64,000 bases of DNA from positions 4,601,001 to 4,665,000 of the forward strand of contig OX387202.1 in the NCBI GenBank assembly GCA_947561715.1. The letters are read 5' to 3'. Position 1 is the first letter of the stretch, and the number at the start of each line of letters is the position of its first letter. The notes below the pieces were generated by a model. It made no database searches. It worked only from the letters and a program-made list of their open reading frames with translations, and was not told where the DNA came from. Positions 1 to 12,260 of this stretch are shown here, one piece after another. Both the position numbers and the translations under genes were made by a program. This stretch comes from Ascidia mentula (Eukaryota; Chordata; Ascidiacea; Phlebobranchia; Ascidiidae).

Positions 1-1080
1 AAATGTTACTATTTGCTATTTAAATGACATTTTAATATAAGTCCCATGAATGGAGATATTGTGAAAAATAAAGAGGTTATAAATTCTATGTGTTTCTAAT
101 AAACAGCTGGCACATTTACTTTATTGGCTCTTGACCAAATTAATAAACCCATAATTTCAACATACACAATGAGCTCCATTATAGAAAGATTGTTAAATAA
201 ATATAAACGTTGATGGAAATAAAATGTCTAGCAAAGATAATTTGTTAGAAGTTGTATGTTAATGGTAAAAATAAATATTTCTTGTGTAAGCAAATCGACC
301 TCGTTCCGCTTCCAATTAAAAAGACAACAATAATTCCTATTTTGACTTTGATAAATTTACTCTGATTGTATTCGAAATCCAAAAAAACTTTACATAATGA
401 GAGTTACATATTTTTATATGTTAAAATAAGTAAAAAGGCATAATAAGATTGTTTTAATGGCGTGTGGCTCACAGCTTCTTTACTTTCCTTGCGATATTTG
501 CAACATTTTTCACATTTTTGCACGGTTTCAATGCATTCTCTTCAAATATAACCTGCATATTTCTTTTGTATCTTGATCAAGTTTGTCAGGTGAAAACCGA
601 AGCTTTAGAATGAATTAAAAGTGTTGTACATACGTGTAGGGATTTTGGCTTGTCGTAATTCGAATATTCATTGATGTTTTGTTTTAAACTTGGTCTTTCT
701 ACTCTTTTACATTTACACCCGTCTTTCTGACGCCATCGCTAGTTATCTTACTTGCGTTACGTCTTTCAACTTGCGCTACTTCTTCTCAAGTCTCCTTGTC
801 AATTACCAGCGAGTATGCCTGGCAGCTTCAGTAACAAATTGGTTACAAAGCTATCCATATAATGTAATCATAGATGCAAGAATTACGTTAAAACCGAACC
901 AAATTGGTAACCATCAGATGTATGATCATATTTATTATGTGCTTAGGTTTGAATTAATACACCAGTATGAATTTCATTTCTTCAAAAATTAGACAAATGA
1001 TTTGTTGAGTCTAACTTGACATCTAAAATAGTTCCATTACATGTGTTCTAATATGATTTGTTTGAGATATTGAACTGCAG
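1..1080. other. AT-rich stretch without a recognisable gene
   Basis: I see no domain, splice pattern or repeat array here. The longest open frame (690-992, plus) has no recognisable motif and ordinary AT-rich composition, so I do not call it. A 13-base string, tatgcctggcagc, at 814-826 also occurs beside Penelope-like element ends elsewhere in the window. Confidence 0.5.
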
Positions 1081-1084
1081 AAAG

Positions 1085-1619
1085 CTTCATATCATAGGTT
1101 ACACTTGAATGTTTTTTCTTCAGTGTGAGTTCGAACGTGTCTTGTTCAATCGCTTGATCTGCTGAAAGCCTTATCACATACGGTACACTTGTACGGTTTC
1201 TCTCCAGTAAGAGTTAGAATGTGGTTTTTCAATTCTTGGCGAGTTTTAAAACATTTTTCACAAATATTGCATTAAAAATGTTCTCCAGTGTGAGTTCGTA
1301 TGTGACTTCTTCTTGTACTTGTGGAAGTAAAAGCTTTGTCACAAATCTTACACTTGAATGGTTTCTCTCCAGTGTGAATTCGCTCGTGTGTCGTTCGATG
1401 GCCTGATTGGCTGAAAGCTTGATCACAAATCTTACACTTGAATGGTTTCTCTCCAGTATGAAATCGTTGATGAATTTTCAATCCTTGACGTAGTTTAAAA
1501 CATTTTTCGCAAATTTTGCATCTGTAAGGTTTCTCTCCAGTGTGACTTCTAGTGTGTGTACTTAGATATGCTTTCCGAGTGAATGATTTAGAACATAACG
1601 TGCATTTGTAGGACTTCAT
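1085..1619 (-). pseudogene. C2H2 zinc-finger gene, 3' part decayed
   Basis: An open frame at 1272-1619 encodes 115 residues with four consecutive C2H2 zinc fingers (about residues 4-26, 32-54, 60-82 and 88-110), joined by TGEKP-type linkers. Such arrays bind DNA as nuclear transcription factors. The ATG at 1617-1619 sits directly before finger 1, so an upstream exon may be missing. At the fifth linker a codon is lost and the next is a stop (reads TGEHF then stop). Beyond it the same frame continues into a fifth finger (CNICEKCF), a sixth with a stop inside its helix, and a third stop near 1095. Either a truncated four-finger protein or, more likely, a decaying copy of a longer array. Confidence 0.75.
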
Positions 1620-4600
1620 TCTTCAAACTTCGTCAAAGTAATTGAATAGGTCACTTCTATTTCAAATGTATGAGTGTTTCGTCAGTGATTGCGATCTATC
1701 AGGCTTTTACCAATTATGAGAAATAGCTTTTCTTGTCTGCTGGGATTTTCGTTTTCGTTTCTTGTTACAACTTGTATATTTTGATTCGTGAAAACTTCTT
1801 TCTGTTGTGAGGCAACAAAATTGTCATGAACCACAACGGAAAGTATTAATACTTTCAACCTAAATCCTTCTTGTAAAACAATAAATATTAATATAGGCAA
1901 AGTAAAAATCTTGCCGTTGAAATATACATTAATCAAACCAATTTCACCATCAACTTATTTTGTTTCTCCTAGCAGTTGCAATGTCGAGTGTTGCATTAAC
2001 TTTTTGATTTATATAAGTTAAAACGGTTAATTTTGGGATTCAAAATGTTTTTCTATTAAACAGTTGCTACACATAATTTTTTTCTTGACTTGAACAAACT
2101 GATTTCAACCAGGAATAATTATTCAATTCTGAATATACCTCCGTATGATGCATTTTATGTGCGACCGTTGCAAATAATGTCACCTAGCTATCATTTAAAC
2201 AATGAACAAATATTTCTGTATAGCTATTACCACTAACTATCTTAATAAATACGATGAGTAATTCCGCACAAATGTTGGACGAACAAGAACTGCCATACAC
2301 ATACATTGGTGTAGAGTTGGGTGACAAAACCCCTTTTACTTTACACCTTGTTGACGAGCATTACGCTACTCTAAGATAAAAAGTCTTTGCTGCCTTCAAA
2401 GAAGATAGCATCGAATTCAATCATTTAAAGAATAAACTCTCAAACCTCTACATGTTCGTAACGCAATTTGTTGGAAATCACTTGTACACCGGTTCACAAA
2501 GTTTTTTCAAACATGTTCCACTTATAAGCATGTGCAAAATTGATATCTTACCGCATTTTAAGAGTTAGGTGTGAAAAGGGCAACTACCTGTTAATTTTAG
2601 TTTTATATTTACATGAAATACTACACTACATAATAGCGTTAGCATTCACATAATTTTTTACGTTACATAGGGTTATCAAGTTTGGAATCAACTTTGCGAC
2701 CCGGTGTAATATTATCTTCCAAATCGGTTACTCGCTTTCTTTTGTTCACACAGTTCCATGCACAACTTTCACATAGTTTGGTGTCTTCTTGGATTGGAAA
2801 TTATTGCTCTTTTCTGTAAAGTCTCATCAATTTTAACAATTTGCGACTCATAGGAGAATGAAAGTTACTGTTTCAAGCATTACAACCTCCACATAATGTG
2901 CTGAGTACGGCAGTTTAAGGTGGTCGTGTCTTACTATATAGTCTTAAACAACGAACTAACAACAATTTCTGTAAACATCGAACCAATAGCTGATCCAGTA
3001 TAGCGATTAACTTTAACTATCATAAAAACCATTACAACAAGCTTTTCCGCATATTAATGGCGGACAAATGAGGTCTGTCCTATTGCGCTTTCTCATACAT
3101 TGACGCATAAATAAACTCTCAAACCTCTGTATGCTCGTAACGCAATCTGTTGCTCGCCTCATTTCGTTCACTCAGTTGCGTGCACAACTTTCACACAGTT
3201 TCGTGATTCGGTTTGAATTGCAGTCTTGTGATGTTAACCGCCTTTGAAGTACGATCAATTGTTTTGAGGGAGTAAAAATGCGTAACAAAGTCGCATGTGG
3301 GACAACTCACAGCTGGAAGCTGCTTTGATAAGAATTTGACTTCGTATTCCAGCATTCGCGAGTTAGTATACAATTGCTAAGGTGTCGGTTTTCCCGCCCA
3401 ATTTGGCTGGTTTTTACATCGAGTTGCGGGTTATTGTGCGGATTTGCCAATGACACTTTCAAGTTTCTACCTCTAACATAATGTATTTTGGCAATAATGA
3501 CACATAACAAGAGTAAACCAATGCGTTTATTTTCCGACAAACGAAACAATCGTACGGCGCAGGGAGTAATAATGCGTTGAGAGAAACACGCAGTGGGTGT
3601 ATTGGTGCGACAGAAACTTGAACAATGCAACTGGAGTCGTTTTTGTATTGATTGATTGCGTCGTTTTAGGTTATTGGTTTAAGTCATCTTATGCCCTAAA
3701 TTCATCGAATATTGTAACGTTTTTGCTATGTGAATTATTCTCTTTGCATTTAAAGAAAATGTAATAGGTGGCGCTAACCTACCATGTTTGAAATATTTGT
3801 GTTTCTGATGAAAACAACTGTTGCGCATAATTTCATATACCTCCCCATGCTTGTCACACAGTTCCATGCGCAACATTCATAGTTTCGTATCTTGTTGCCC
3901 ACAAACGCCACAGCTTTGCTGGACAGGAAGCTATTAATCCTTCACACTTGCTGTTGTTTTTGTGTGATGTAGCGATACAACTGCCACACTTATTTTGCAC
4001 AAATTAAGTAAAAGCATTTGGCGATATTTCAATATTCAAATGTATTAGTTTTTTGCTCACAAACAAAGAATACATTTCATGCGTTGAAAGGTTTTTGATG
4101 ATTCAACAAACGCAAACTTCTGACCCTTCTCCGATTTACACCACCACGATTCGACTGATTTTGGAACGTTTGTCGATATGGATCAAATGAAACGTACTGA
4201 GAACCGAGTTGGCGTTTGCGTCTTGGTGGGATTTCTTTGGCCAGCACGCCTGGGTGGCAACCTGTCGTTACATGCAACCTGCAATAACCTTGGTGGTTTT
4301 ATGCGTACCCATGGCAATTTATTTCTTTTGTGTATCGTTCATCTGCGTAGTTACGTTTTTGCGTAAACTGCACATGATTCGATTTGACAAATTATGACAG
4401 TACGCGTCCCCTTGACAGAAATGATACAAGACTGCATTAAGAAAACCTCTGATATAAAATGGTTTTAGGTGATACCTGGGCAAAAGTTCAACTTGTCGTA
4501 ATATGCAGTTTTGGACAAAGTTATCAGGAAAATTGTCTGACGCCTGCATGCTTACACCTGTCACAACGCCAACAAGGATTTGTGAACTTGACTTTTATTA

Positions 4601-4670
4601 CTGAGAGTTTGGTATCTGAAAGCGAACAAAAAAAGTAAGCAAAGCCTTATGGCCAGCTAAGTCGTCTGAA
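1620..4670. other. Intergenic stretch with degenerate internal repeats
   Basis: No gene is convincing. Four degraded copies of one sequence occur near 2435-2490, 2720-2795, 3108-3205 and 3835-3890. They share strings such as ataaactctcaaacctct, cacacagttccatgc and gcacaactttcacac. A 41-codon open frame at 2254-2379 has no recognisable domain. The longer minus-strand frames (3307-3630, 3679-3876) overlap the repeats and look accidental. Confidence 0.5.
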
Positions 4671-4679
4671 AGTCACACC

Positions 4680-4732
4680 AGCTGCACTGATGAGACCTTT
4701 TTGGTCGAAACAACGGCCATCTGTCTGCAGCT
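4680..4732 (+). ncRNA. Type I hammerhead ribozyme motif
   Basis: All elements of a hammerhead self-cleaving RNA can be read in order. Helix I strand agctgca (4680-4686) pairs perfectly with tgcagct (4726-4732). The core CTGATGA is at 4687-4693. Helix II is GACC (4694-4697) with loop ttttt and GGTC (4703-4706). GAAA follows at 4707-4710. A short helix III (ACA with TGT) closes a loop ending at the cleavage triplet GTC (4723-4725). It is the best-preserved member of a family found elsewhere in this window. Folding was judged by eye, and cleavage activity is inferred. Confidence 0.8.
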
Positions 4733-4739
4733 TACACAA

Positions 4740-5690
4740 TTTCCTGGGGTGTTTCTGTGGATTTGCATTTCCTTGGCCTCTATTACATTATTACAATGTC
4801 AAAGTCATTATCAATTCCAACACTAACACTCACGCGTACAACAAAATGATTACATGCCCAAAACGAAGGAGCGGACGCCTTAATACTACTGGCGAAGATT
4901 GTTATTGTATGTGAATGTTAACAAAACGTTGAATACCTCACATATTTTTCGCCTTTATTTCGCTACAAAGAGACATGAACGAATAAGAGTAATCAATATG
5001 TGTCCTACTGTTTAATATGGTTAAAAGATGTTAGCTCAATGGCGGTTAAAACAACAATGAAAAAAACATGGCCCGCCGACAAGTAGAATAAACGTATTTA
5101 TGGATTTAGTACTGCTTTTACCCAACAGCAGGTTATCATTGCTTTACCCCTTGCTATCACAGGCGTAAAATTTTTTTTGGTGAATTATTGTGTCTTGACA
5201 TATACAAACATGTATTTAACGTTAGAGAATTACACAAACAAAATTATTTTATCTAAGTTTAAAATTAATGCTTAGATTAAAGCAGAATATGTAACAAGCG
5301 TATGGAACTTTTTATATTAGTGATTTAGTGTGCAGCAAAAACACTCTGTGGAACAACTGATGATAAATATATTAAATTGGAAAATGACGTGACCAGTGTT
5401 AAAAACAATATGAAAATATGCAGGTTTGTTTTGAAACATTATATTTTAACAAAATAATATTGTTTCGTGCATTTTTGCAGAAGTCCCGTTTTTTTTCAGA
5501 AATCCTTACAAACTGTTAGATAAATCTGCATACATTTGCGGTTTCGGAATCATTGCTCCTTCAGAGCAGAAGAAATTCGAACAAGGGAAACATCAAAAAT
5601 ATACAACAACTAACACAGACTTTAACTAAAACCGAAAAGGAAACCCCCAAGCCACGATATACACACTTTTGTTTTCAGTTGTTGCAATAA
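4740..5690. other. No feature recognised
   Basis: AT-rich sequence. The open frame 4690-4914 starts inside the hammerhead motif and is not supported as a gene. Confidence 0.4.
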
Positions 5691-5866
5691 ATCGTTTGTC
5701 ATGGAGAAACGGGTGCGGAAACCGGAAGGAAATAAATCGTTCAGGTGCGGTATTTGCGCAAATTTGCTTTAGATATTCACCGGATTTGAAAGTAACATAC
5801 GTACGAATTTACACTCTAGAGAAACCCTTCAAGTTTTCACACTGGATACAAGCCTTTCAAGAGTAA
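5690..5866 (+). pseudogene. Degenerate zinc-finger relic
   Basis: Short stretches resemble a C2H2 finger followed by a linker: a Cys-x2-Cys pair (TGCGGTATTTGC near 5745) in one frame and a LEKPFKF linker-like string at about 5820-5835 in another. Joining them needs frame changes. I call a relic only, because the family is abundant in this window; chance resemblance is possible. Confidence 0.35.
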
Positions 5867-5869
5867 CAT

Positions 5870-6581
5870 CTGAGATCAGGTTTTGAGGGAAATTGTACTC
5901 TCACAAGTCGGCGTGGAGGAGGTTAAGAGTTTTTTGAGGTTAGGGGATTGCCTATATGCTTTTGCTGGTAAGTGTGGGAACACTTCACTTACTGCTTTGT
6001 CCTGATGTAAAATGGGTTGCAGGTCCTTGCAACCTTCTTGGGGCGAACAATCCAATTGCTGTGTGTGACGACAAGTGGAATGCGACTTGAGTCTTTCCTT
6101 TGGTCGGCAAAGCACGTGGACGCGCCTTGCAGTCGTCATAACGTGAGCAAATCCGTCTGTATTGCCACGCTTGAGAATGCACTATGGACCGCTACACAAC
6201 CCTGGGGTGGGCACTAGAAGGGTGTAGATACGTACCTCGATCCGTTGGTTTTCGGTAGATGAGGCAGAGAGTCAACCGTCTTGTAGCGTGACTGTTACAT
6301 CCAGGAAGTGGGCACATGTGCGGGGCCAATCCAACGTGAACCGTATGTTCGGGTCCACTTTGTTGAATTCTTGCACAATTAGGGGAAGGGGTTGTTCCCC
6401 CGTGTTCCAAACCAAGAAAATGTCGTCGATGAATCGTTGGTACATTGTTATCGATGACGCGTATGACCATGTAAAACGTCCATGAAAATTGTCCCGAATA
6501 TATTAGCGTGTTGTGGTGCCAAGTGTACGTTATAATACAAAAGTCAGTCTTCTCAAAGATTGCCAAAACGGGACATGTCAA
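5870..6581 (-). mobile_element. Penelope-like element fragment, decayed reverse transcriptase
   Basis: Read on the minus strand, two overlapping frames carry pieces of a Penelope-type reverse transcriptase. From 6581 to about 6192 there are remnants of the palm (in another frame, an IDDIFLVW string matching the catalytic DD motif) and the following YRKPTDR. From 6139 to 5876 comes the thumb/connection region that ends with a YRQSPNLKKLL string. Several frameshifts separate the parts and the GIY-YIG endonuclease is absent. Not functional. Confidence 0.6.
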
Positions 6582-6740
6582 ACTAAGGCATTTTTCTACA
6601 TGAAATTATCCGAGTTGCGCGAGCAAAACAGCTATGCCAAACCCCCCTCACAGGATGATTACTTCGCGTCTATGCGCTTTCCGCTTGCTGACAGCTTGTC
6701 TATCATTCAATTTAGCGAGAAAATAGGTGGAAACTACAGT
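6575..6740 (+). repeat. Dispersed repeat family A, copy 1
   Basis: About 160 bp shared with 7705-7880 and 17625-17795. Diagnostic strings are caaactaaggcatttttct, gaaattatccg and gattacttcgcgtctatgcg. It abuts the decayed PLE at 5870-6581. The 7.7-kb and 17.6-kb copies belong to the segmental duplication; this one is separate. Confidence 0.7.
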
Positions 6741-7378
6741 CAGTTTTAAATCAAGTTAGAAATCCTTAAAGCGAAATGCGGAGCTGCCGCCTCGCTTTAT
6801 GAGTTGGTTGATTTTCAATTGGAATGTTCAGGACACGTTTATTTGAAAAAAGATACAGTGTTGCCCTTGTGCAGGAAAGTTTCCCTTTTTATTATAATGC
6901 AACTTTGAAAAGTTTTCGTAGAATGTATAGATTATATTATTAATGCGCAAATTAATCAGGAAATTGTTGCATAAACGTATGACAATCATTGCAGGAAAAC
7001 AATGTACTGAGTTGGTTGACAGTTCAAGTTACCACTCTCGGTCAATGTTAACACAGCATTTTAAACCTTTTTAGTTGTCTGTAAACGAGTGTTTGGCAAT
7101 CCCTGTACTCTGCAGTGACCAACAACCTTTGTGTACAGAGTTATACGACCGCTTGTGGGCAGCCTGGTTCGTCCCACTAGATAAAACGCGCCCAACAAAC
7201 TATTCATCAAGACAACCCTCTCCTGGTTTGAATGGATCGTCGAGTCCGCGTGACTTTTGTTTCCCATGTTTGGCCGTTTGACTTGTGTCCCGCTGTGTTT
7301 TAGCTGTTGCGCCCTTTTGTTCTTCTTCGTCGCTTAATTTCTTTGCCTGTGGGTTCGCTACTGTTTTTGTTTTATTCT

Positions 7379-7414
7379 CCGAAGAAGCCTAATCGTACGT
7401 AAAGGCGAAACGTC
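7379..7414 (+). ncRNA. PLE hammerhead ribozyme motif (mutated core)
   Basis: The motif reads CCGAAGA (one change from CTGANGA), then AGCC, a 14-base loop, GGC and GAAACGTC. The palindromic ACGT forms the minimal helix III typical of PLE hammerheads. The T-to-C change in the core probably lowers activity. Confidence 0.6.
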
Positions 7415-7543
7415 AGAAAATACAATCTTTTTTAAACAAAAGGTGTATTTTTGTTGTTTTTCACCAGAAGAACGTCACATTCATAATTCAAGTTAAATGC
7501 CATCGCACTAGCATAGGTAATGTAAAGGGGAGGTTTTTATTCT

Positions 7544-7579
7544 CTGAAGAAGCCTAGTCGTTCGTACAGGCGAAACGTC
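7544..7579 (+). ncRNA. PLE hammerhead ribozyme motif
   Basis: CTGAAGA, AGCC, loop, GGC and GAAACGTC are all present. The minimal helix III (ACGT) is followed by the cleavage C. It sits in the second of two tandem PLE tails. Confidence 0.7.
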
Positions 7580-7704
7580 GAAAAGTACAATCTTTTTTCA
7601 ACAAAAGGTGTATATTTGTTGATTTGCCAGAAGAATTATTATATAGGGAATGTATTCGCCTCGCTTAACGTTGCATGGTGTAATGTTACGTCTTACAAAG
7701 TGAA

Positions 7705-7880
7705 ACTCCAACATCTCAAACCAAGGCATTCGTTCGCATCGAATTATCCGAGTATTGCGAGCAAAACTTAGCCATACAAAACACCCTTGAAGGGACGATT
7801 ACTTCGCGTCTATGCGATTGCCACTTACTGAAAGCTTGTCTGACATTCACCTGAGCGAAAAAATAAGGGAACAAAAAATT
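7705..7880 (+). repeat. Dispersed repeat family A, copy 2
   Basis: This copy pairs with 17625-17795 and marks the left edge of the segmental duplication. Shared strings include cgcgtctatgcg and cttgtctgacattca. Confidence 0.65.
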
Positions 7881-8319
7881 GTTGGCGCATTATTTAAAAA
7901 TGAAAATTTAAATGAGTGTGACAATTGGTACGCGACGGCAATTGTGATTTTTTTAGGTTGTCATTGCTATTTTGAAACCTTACGTTCCGTGGAAGATATC
8001 TTAAGGTCATTCAACCATAACAGACACGAGACGGCAAACACGGTGTGGCTTGTTGAGGGAAGGTATTGTAAGGCAATACAGCGTGCTGGGCATCAGGCAG
8101 TTCCTTTTCAGATTTTCGGATGGCGGTAACTAACTAATTGTGGTAGTGGGGTTAGGACTTATTCAGTTGTGTTTGTACAATTTTGTGTAATGTGCGCTTG
8201 TGCGTTAGTTGTGTAGACCAGCATTTTCTGAGTTGAAGGTTTACGTTTTAATTACGGGCACACTTAGCAGGTAAGATTCTGTAAAATACAAGTTTCTGAT
8301 GTGAATAGAGCCATAATGT

Positions 8320-8390
8320 TCGTTGAGAGCTGCAGGCAGGTTTGCAACCTGTTCCTACCGTATGGTACACTGATAACTCCCCATCGGCCG
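8320..8390 (-). repeat. Degenerate hammerhead-element relic
   Basis: On the minus strand the order accatacggtagg, a degraded core and cctgcctgcagctc resembles the type I hammerhead family (compare accatac-a-ggtcgaaac in other copies). The counterpart at 19115-19175 still holds accatacaagtcgaaac. The core CTGATGA is lost in both. Confidence 0.4.
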
Positions 8391-10002
8391 CAACTTATAT
8401 CTACAGGTTTTGATCATCAACGTCGTTTTGTTACATATATTTTTAACTCCAAGTTGCCTGTTTCATTTTGTTGAAGTTCCAGAAGTTGAATCTAAAGTTG
8501 TTGCAGAAAAAATGTCACTAAAAAAGTTGTTACAACTTATTGTCATATCCAGTCTGTTGCTGTTATGCGTCTGTTTGGCAACGGATCAATTTTGCAACAA
8601 AGATGATGATAATTGCAAAACGGAACAGGAATTAAACTTGACAAGTATCATCGATTTTCTTGAACATGATGATGTTGCAGATAAACCAGTATTAGTTATA
8701 TCAATAGCTGGTGCTCTCAAGGGAGGGAAGTCTACTTTCCTGAGTTTGCTTGCAATGTATCTTGAAGCCAACCAGGTGAGTGAATTAATCGATTTTAAAA
8801 ACATTTGGTACTTCTCCAGTTAATTCTAATTCGTTTGTGAAATTTAGATCTTGAACACATTAGTCCCTACAATGTAAATATAATTGTATCATATGTTTTG
8901 GCACTCTTTTCGATAAGCCAGTAAAATTTCAACATTAAGGGCTCATATTGTGATTATACTTCAGAAAAAATAAAACGGGATAAATTTAAACCAAAGGCCC
9001 TCTGGCAGTCTGTCGATCGCTCATCGTGTCGCTAAAATGTTAAAATTAGCAAAGCGATCTGTAGGCAGTTCATATGGTGGATGTGTTTTTAAAAAAGTAT
9101 ATTTCGCCTAAAAAAACTCTAAAATTTAGTTTACAAATAACCTTGACTTCAGGACGACAGATTTAATTCTTGGATTATGGCAATTTATTTTTAAGTTTTG
9201 CTAAATTATATCACCCTAAAATTTTTGACGCATAGTCTGCTTCCTGGTATAGCGATGGGGAAAAGAAAATAGTTCAAAGTTTTCCGATCGGTCATGGATC
9301 GCCTGACAGAATGACAACTGGTATTGATATTTACCACCGTCCAATGTTGGTCACAGATAAACAAAAACGACAGGTAGATTTGCTTTTATTTATATTATTT
9401 ATTTAGGAGGATATTAAAATGCATATCTATAAAGCATAATAAATAATAAGTTTACATAGGGAATGGATTTACTCTATAGCTATTGTGAATGTTTTGTGAT
9501 TGTTCTCTTTACAACATTGTAAATCTATTCCTTTAACTAAAATGTGCTTTTCTTAAAAACCGTTCTGTACAGGGCCTATACACTATTTTTTGTGAAGGTA
9601 GCAGTAATGTTGTTGGACACACAAGGATCGTTTGACAAAGATGGAATTGTAAAATTTTCAGACATTTTTGCAATCAGTACTCTTATAAGTTCCATTCAAA
9701 TATACAATATCAAGGATAGAATAAACGAAAATCATTTAAATCCACTTCAGGTGCTTGAATAAAGTCATGCAAACATTTGATAAACGTCACACAATGCATA
9801 TATAAACAACACACGAATATTTGAAATATGAATTTGGTTATTATTTAGTACAAACCATTTGCATGTATCCGTATCCTACTCAGCAAATTTCAAGATGACG
9901 AGAACCGAAAAACCTTTCCAGGTAATTTTGTTATCGATTTTTAAATTTATAACGTTCACGCTTTTCAGTATAGTGTATGTGCATACATATAAAAAGCATG
10001 TT

Positions 10003-10307
10003 GATCAGGTCGTTTTCTTTGCGGTACTGTGTGTTTGTTTTAAACTGGTTTACAAATATAATGTTCCTGTTGCTGCCAGGCATATTGTAACTTAATAATC
10101 TGTTCTTCTGGCAATCACGTGATTTCACAAGCGGCGTTATCTATCTTTCTTCGTGTTGGCACGTTTTTTGGCGTTAGTTGTGTGCTGTACATGTGTACCC
10201 TGAGGAAGCCTTGTTGTTCAACCGGCGAAACGTCGGAATAAAGTTACGTTTTTTATATGTGCCAGAAGAACAGATTATTACGTTAAACTGTTTTAATTAA
10301 TGTAAGC
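10003..10307. mobile_element. Short PLE insertion in a GTPase intron
   Basis: The paralogous intron (20845-20870) lacks this segment, so it is an insertion or was lost there. The core 10093-10280 is bounded by a perfect 21-bp inverted repeat (10093-10113 and 10260-10280) that includes the PLE terminus tgccagaag. Inside are a hammerhead core and no coding part. The left neighbour gctgccaggcatatt (about 10075-10089) also occurs left of the PLE at 39634. Confidence 0.75.
10200..10234 (+). ncRNA. PLE hammerhead ribozyme motif
   Basis: CTGAGGA, AGCC, a loop, GGC and GAAACGTC are present. Helix I can start with tacc before the core and gga after the cleavage site. Confidence 0.7.
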
Positions 10308-11824
10308 ATAAGCCTTTTTGCTTTATAAAATAACGTAATGTGTGGATGGAAAGTAGTCACATTTCGTCTATTTATACAGTGTGTTTACGTAAAACAAAAT
10401 ATAAAAAATTTTCTTTGCAGAAGCTTTTGTTTTTCTTCCAAAACATGCCTAGCTATAAAGCGTACCCGCATGGCCTGGAAGGTGGTAAGAAGTATTGCAA
10501 TGAAAAAGTACTTGATTACGGACAGAACGACGTCGATGAAGTTAAGGCTGTCCGTGACGGGTTGAAAAAGAGTTTTGATTCAATTGAATGTGTTTTGTTT
10601 CCTACACCTGGTTATGTGGTAGCTGGTGATGAGCCACTTGAAGAAGGCGAAGATTTAAAACTCAAACGTAAGGTCATCTTTACTGCACACACAATTACGT
10701 CATGCTGTTTTTAACATTTTCAGATTTTTCGGAATCTTACAAAAAAGTCGTCACCGAAGTTTTCCGAATATTATTGGATCCAGTAATTACCAAAACAGAA
10801 ATGGGAACCGAACAAACCGGTGAAACTTTGGCACAATTAGTTAAAGAATATTCCAAAACTATTCGGGAAGGCAAATTTAATAAGCCAGAAACTTTAATGA
10901 AGGTAAGCATTTGTTCTGCATGCATCCGGGGAAAATAATTTGATGTTTTGGCGAATTCGAATAACTGGACTTTGCTTCATGTTTCAGGCAAACTATGAAG
11001 GAAATGCTCACAATATTGTCTAAGCACTTGTTGTTGAGTATAAAAAAGCACTTAAAGAGGTGCGTAACATTCTTCTTCTGCAACTCGGGTCTTCTGCAAT
11101 TTTTTTTATTATTTTAATTTTACCACAGCAAATATTCTTTGTTTCCGTTGCTTAATGTCGGCTAAGTGCGCTAACCCGAATACCGAACGCAAAAATTAAT
11201 GGTAAGCCCCACTCTGCACAATGTGATTGACAGCAGTGGTTATACGAAATACTGCAATAGAACTTGTGCACGACGTCGAGAAGCGACATTCGACGAACAA
11301 TTAACAAACACACTTCTGGTATCAAACCATTCCTCCCAAAATACCGTCATCACAAGTAATGCATTTCCTCATATTAAATGTACAGGTTTCATACACTGAG
11401 GAAAATGAAACAGTTATTCGGAATGAAAATGATCAATTAAAGGAAGAAATTATGAAGAAATACAGTGACAGACTGGATGAAACAAATTTTCCAACATAAG
11501 TACAAAAAAGTCCTGAAAACTCAAATGTTTCAATCGTTTGAAAATAGTTGGAGTGACTTTATTATGCAGAAGGTGAATTATGTATCATTAAAATGCTATA
11601 AACATAATAAGAGTTATACCACATAATATAAAATATCCAATAAGTAATGTCAGTGAAGAAAAAGCATCATTGCATTACACAAACTCACACAACACTGCCG
11701 TCATTCTAGAATTGAGTCTTATGTAAGTAGGCAACGAAAGTAGTCCACCTACCGCGCAGTTCGGAGTGCATAAAGTTCGATAAATTCTTATGTATGGACC
11801 TATATATCAAATTAATAAGAATTG

Positions 11825-12260
11825 TTCTTCTGGCACTTAAATTATGAAAGTGTTTATTGTAACCAACGTTTCGTCCGCCATCCTGCGAGACTTTCTCAGG
11901 GTTATGTCGCAACGATGATGCATCAAGCGCATAAAACACCAAATACATTAAGAAAAACACAAGAAAAAGGGAATATATAACATTGGCACCGCTTGTATCG
12001 TCAAATGATCAGGTGTGTAACGGGGGTAACACTTACAACAAGTTGTTGCAAACCGCTGAAAAGTACACACATTGCTCCTTGTCATTCACGCAATGGCCGT
12101 TCTTGTGAATGTGGAGCGTTTCCAGGAATATACGTTTTGTGTGGTCCTATTCCATCTTTAGGACTCGGACCTCGTCAAAGGTAATTCGGTGGACGAGTGT
12201 GGCAGCGTGTTTCGCCAGAGTTGTCCTCTGACCGTTCTTTGTCCAGTCGCAACTTTGACT
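11825..12260 (-). mobile_element. Penelope-like element 3' fragment (GIY-YIG C-terminus and tail)
   Basis: On the minus strand, about 12250 to 12040 encodes the end of a GIY-YIG endonuclease, with strings LAKHAATL, LHIHKNGHCVNDKEQ and a final VCNNLL, close to the element at 16030-17580. One in-frame stop interrupts it. The tail follows, with a mutated hammerhead (11865-11899) and the terminus ttcttctggcac at 11824-11835. It lies in an intron of the decayed GTPase. Confidence 0.75.
11865..11899 (-). ncRNA. Degenerate PLE hammerhead motif
   Basis: The minus strand reads CTGAGAA in place of CTGANGA, a GTC helix II start, GGAC and GAAACGTT. Two more decayed relatives lie in the paralogous introns (about 22484-22532 and 23590-23635), where GAAAC is no longer recognisable. 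Confidence 0.45.

Larger units (their letters stand above)
7230..7645 (+). mobile_element. Two tandem Penelope-like element 3' tails
   Basis: Two similar tails lie head to tail. Each has a hammerhead core, an oligo-T and aaaggtgtat stretch and a terminal ccagaagaa (near 7467 and 7628). The first runs about 7230-7475, the second about 7535-7645. A repeat flanking the ORF (pseudo-LTR) is normal for Penelope-like elements. No intact protein-coding part remains. Confidence 0.65.

Noticed and set aside
3307..3630. 107-codon minus-strand frame
   Set aside because: It overlaps degenerate repeats and has no recognisable domain or conserved partner.
8410..8511. Upstream extension of the GTPase reading frame to an earlier ATG (likewise 19353)
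   Set aside because: The extension would bury the signal sequence about 34 residues in; the ATG at 8512/19455 gives a standard signal peptide. The extension is open in both copies, so it stays possible.
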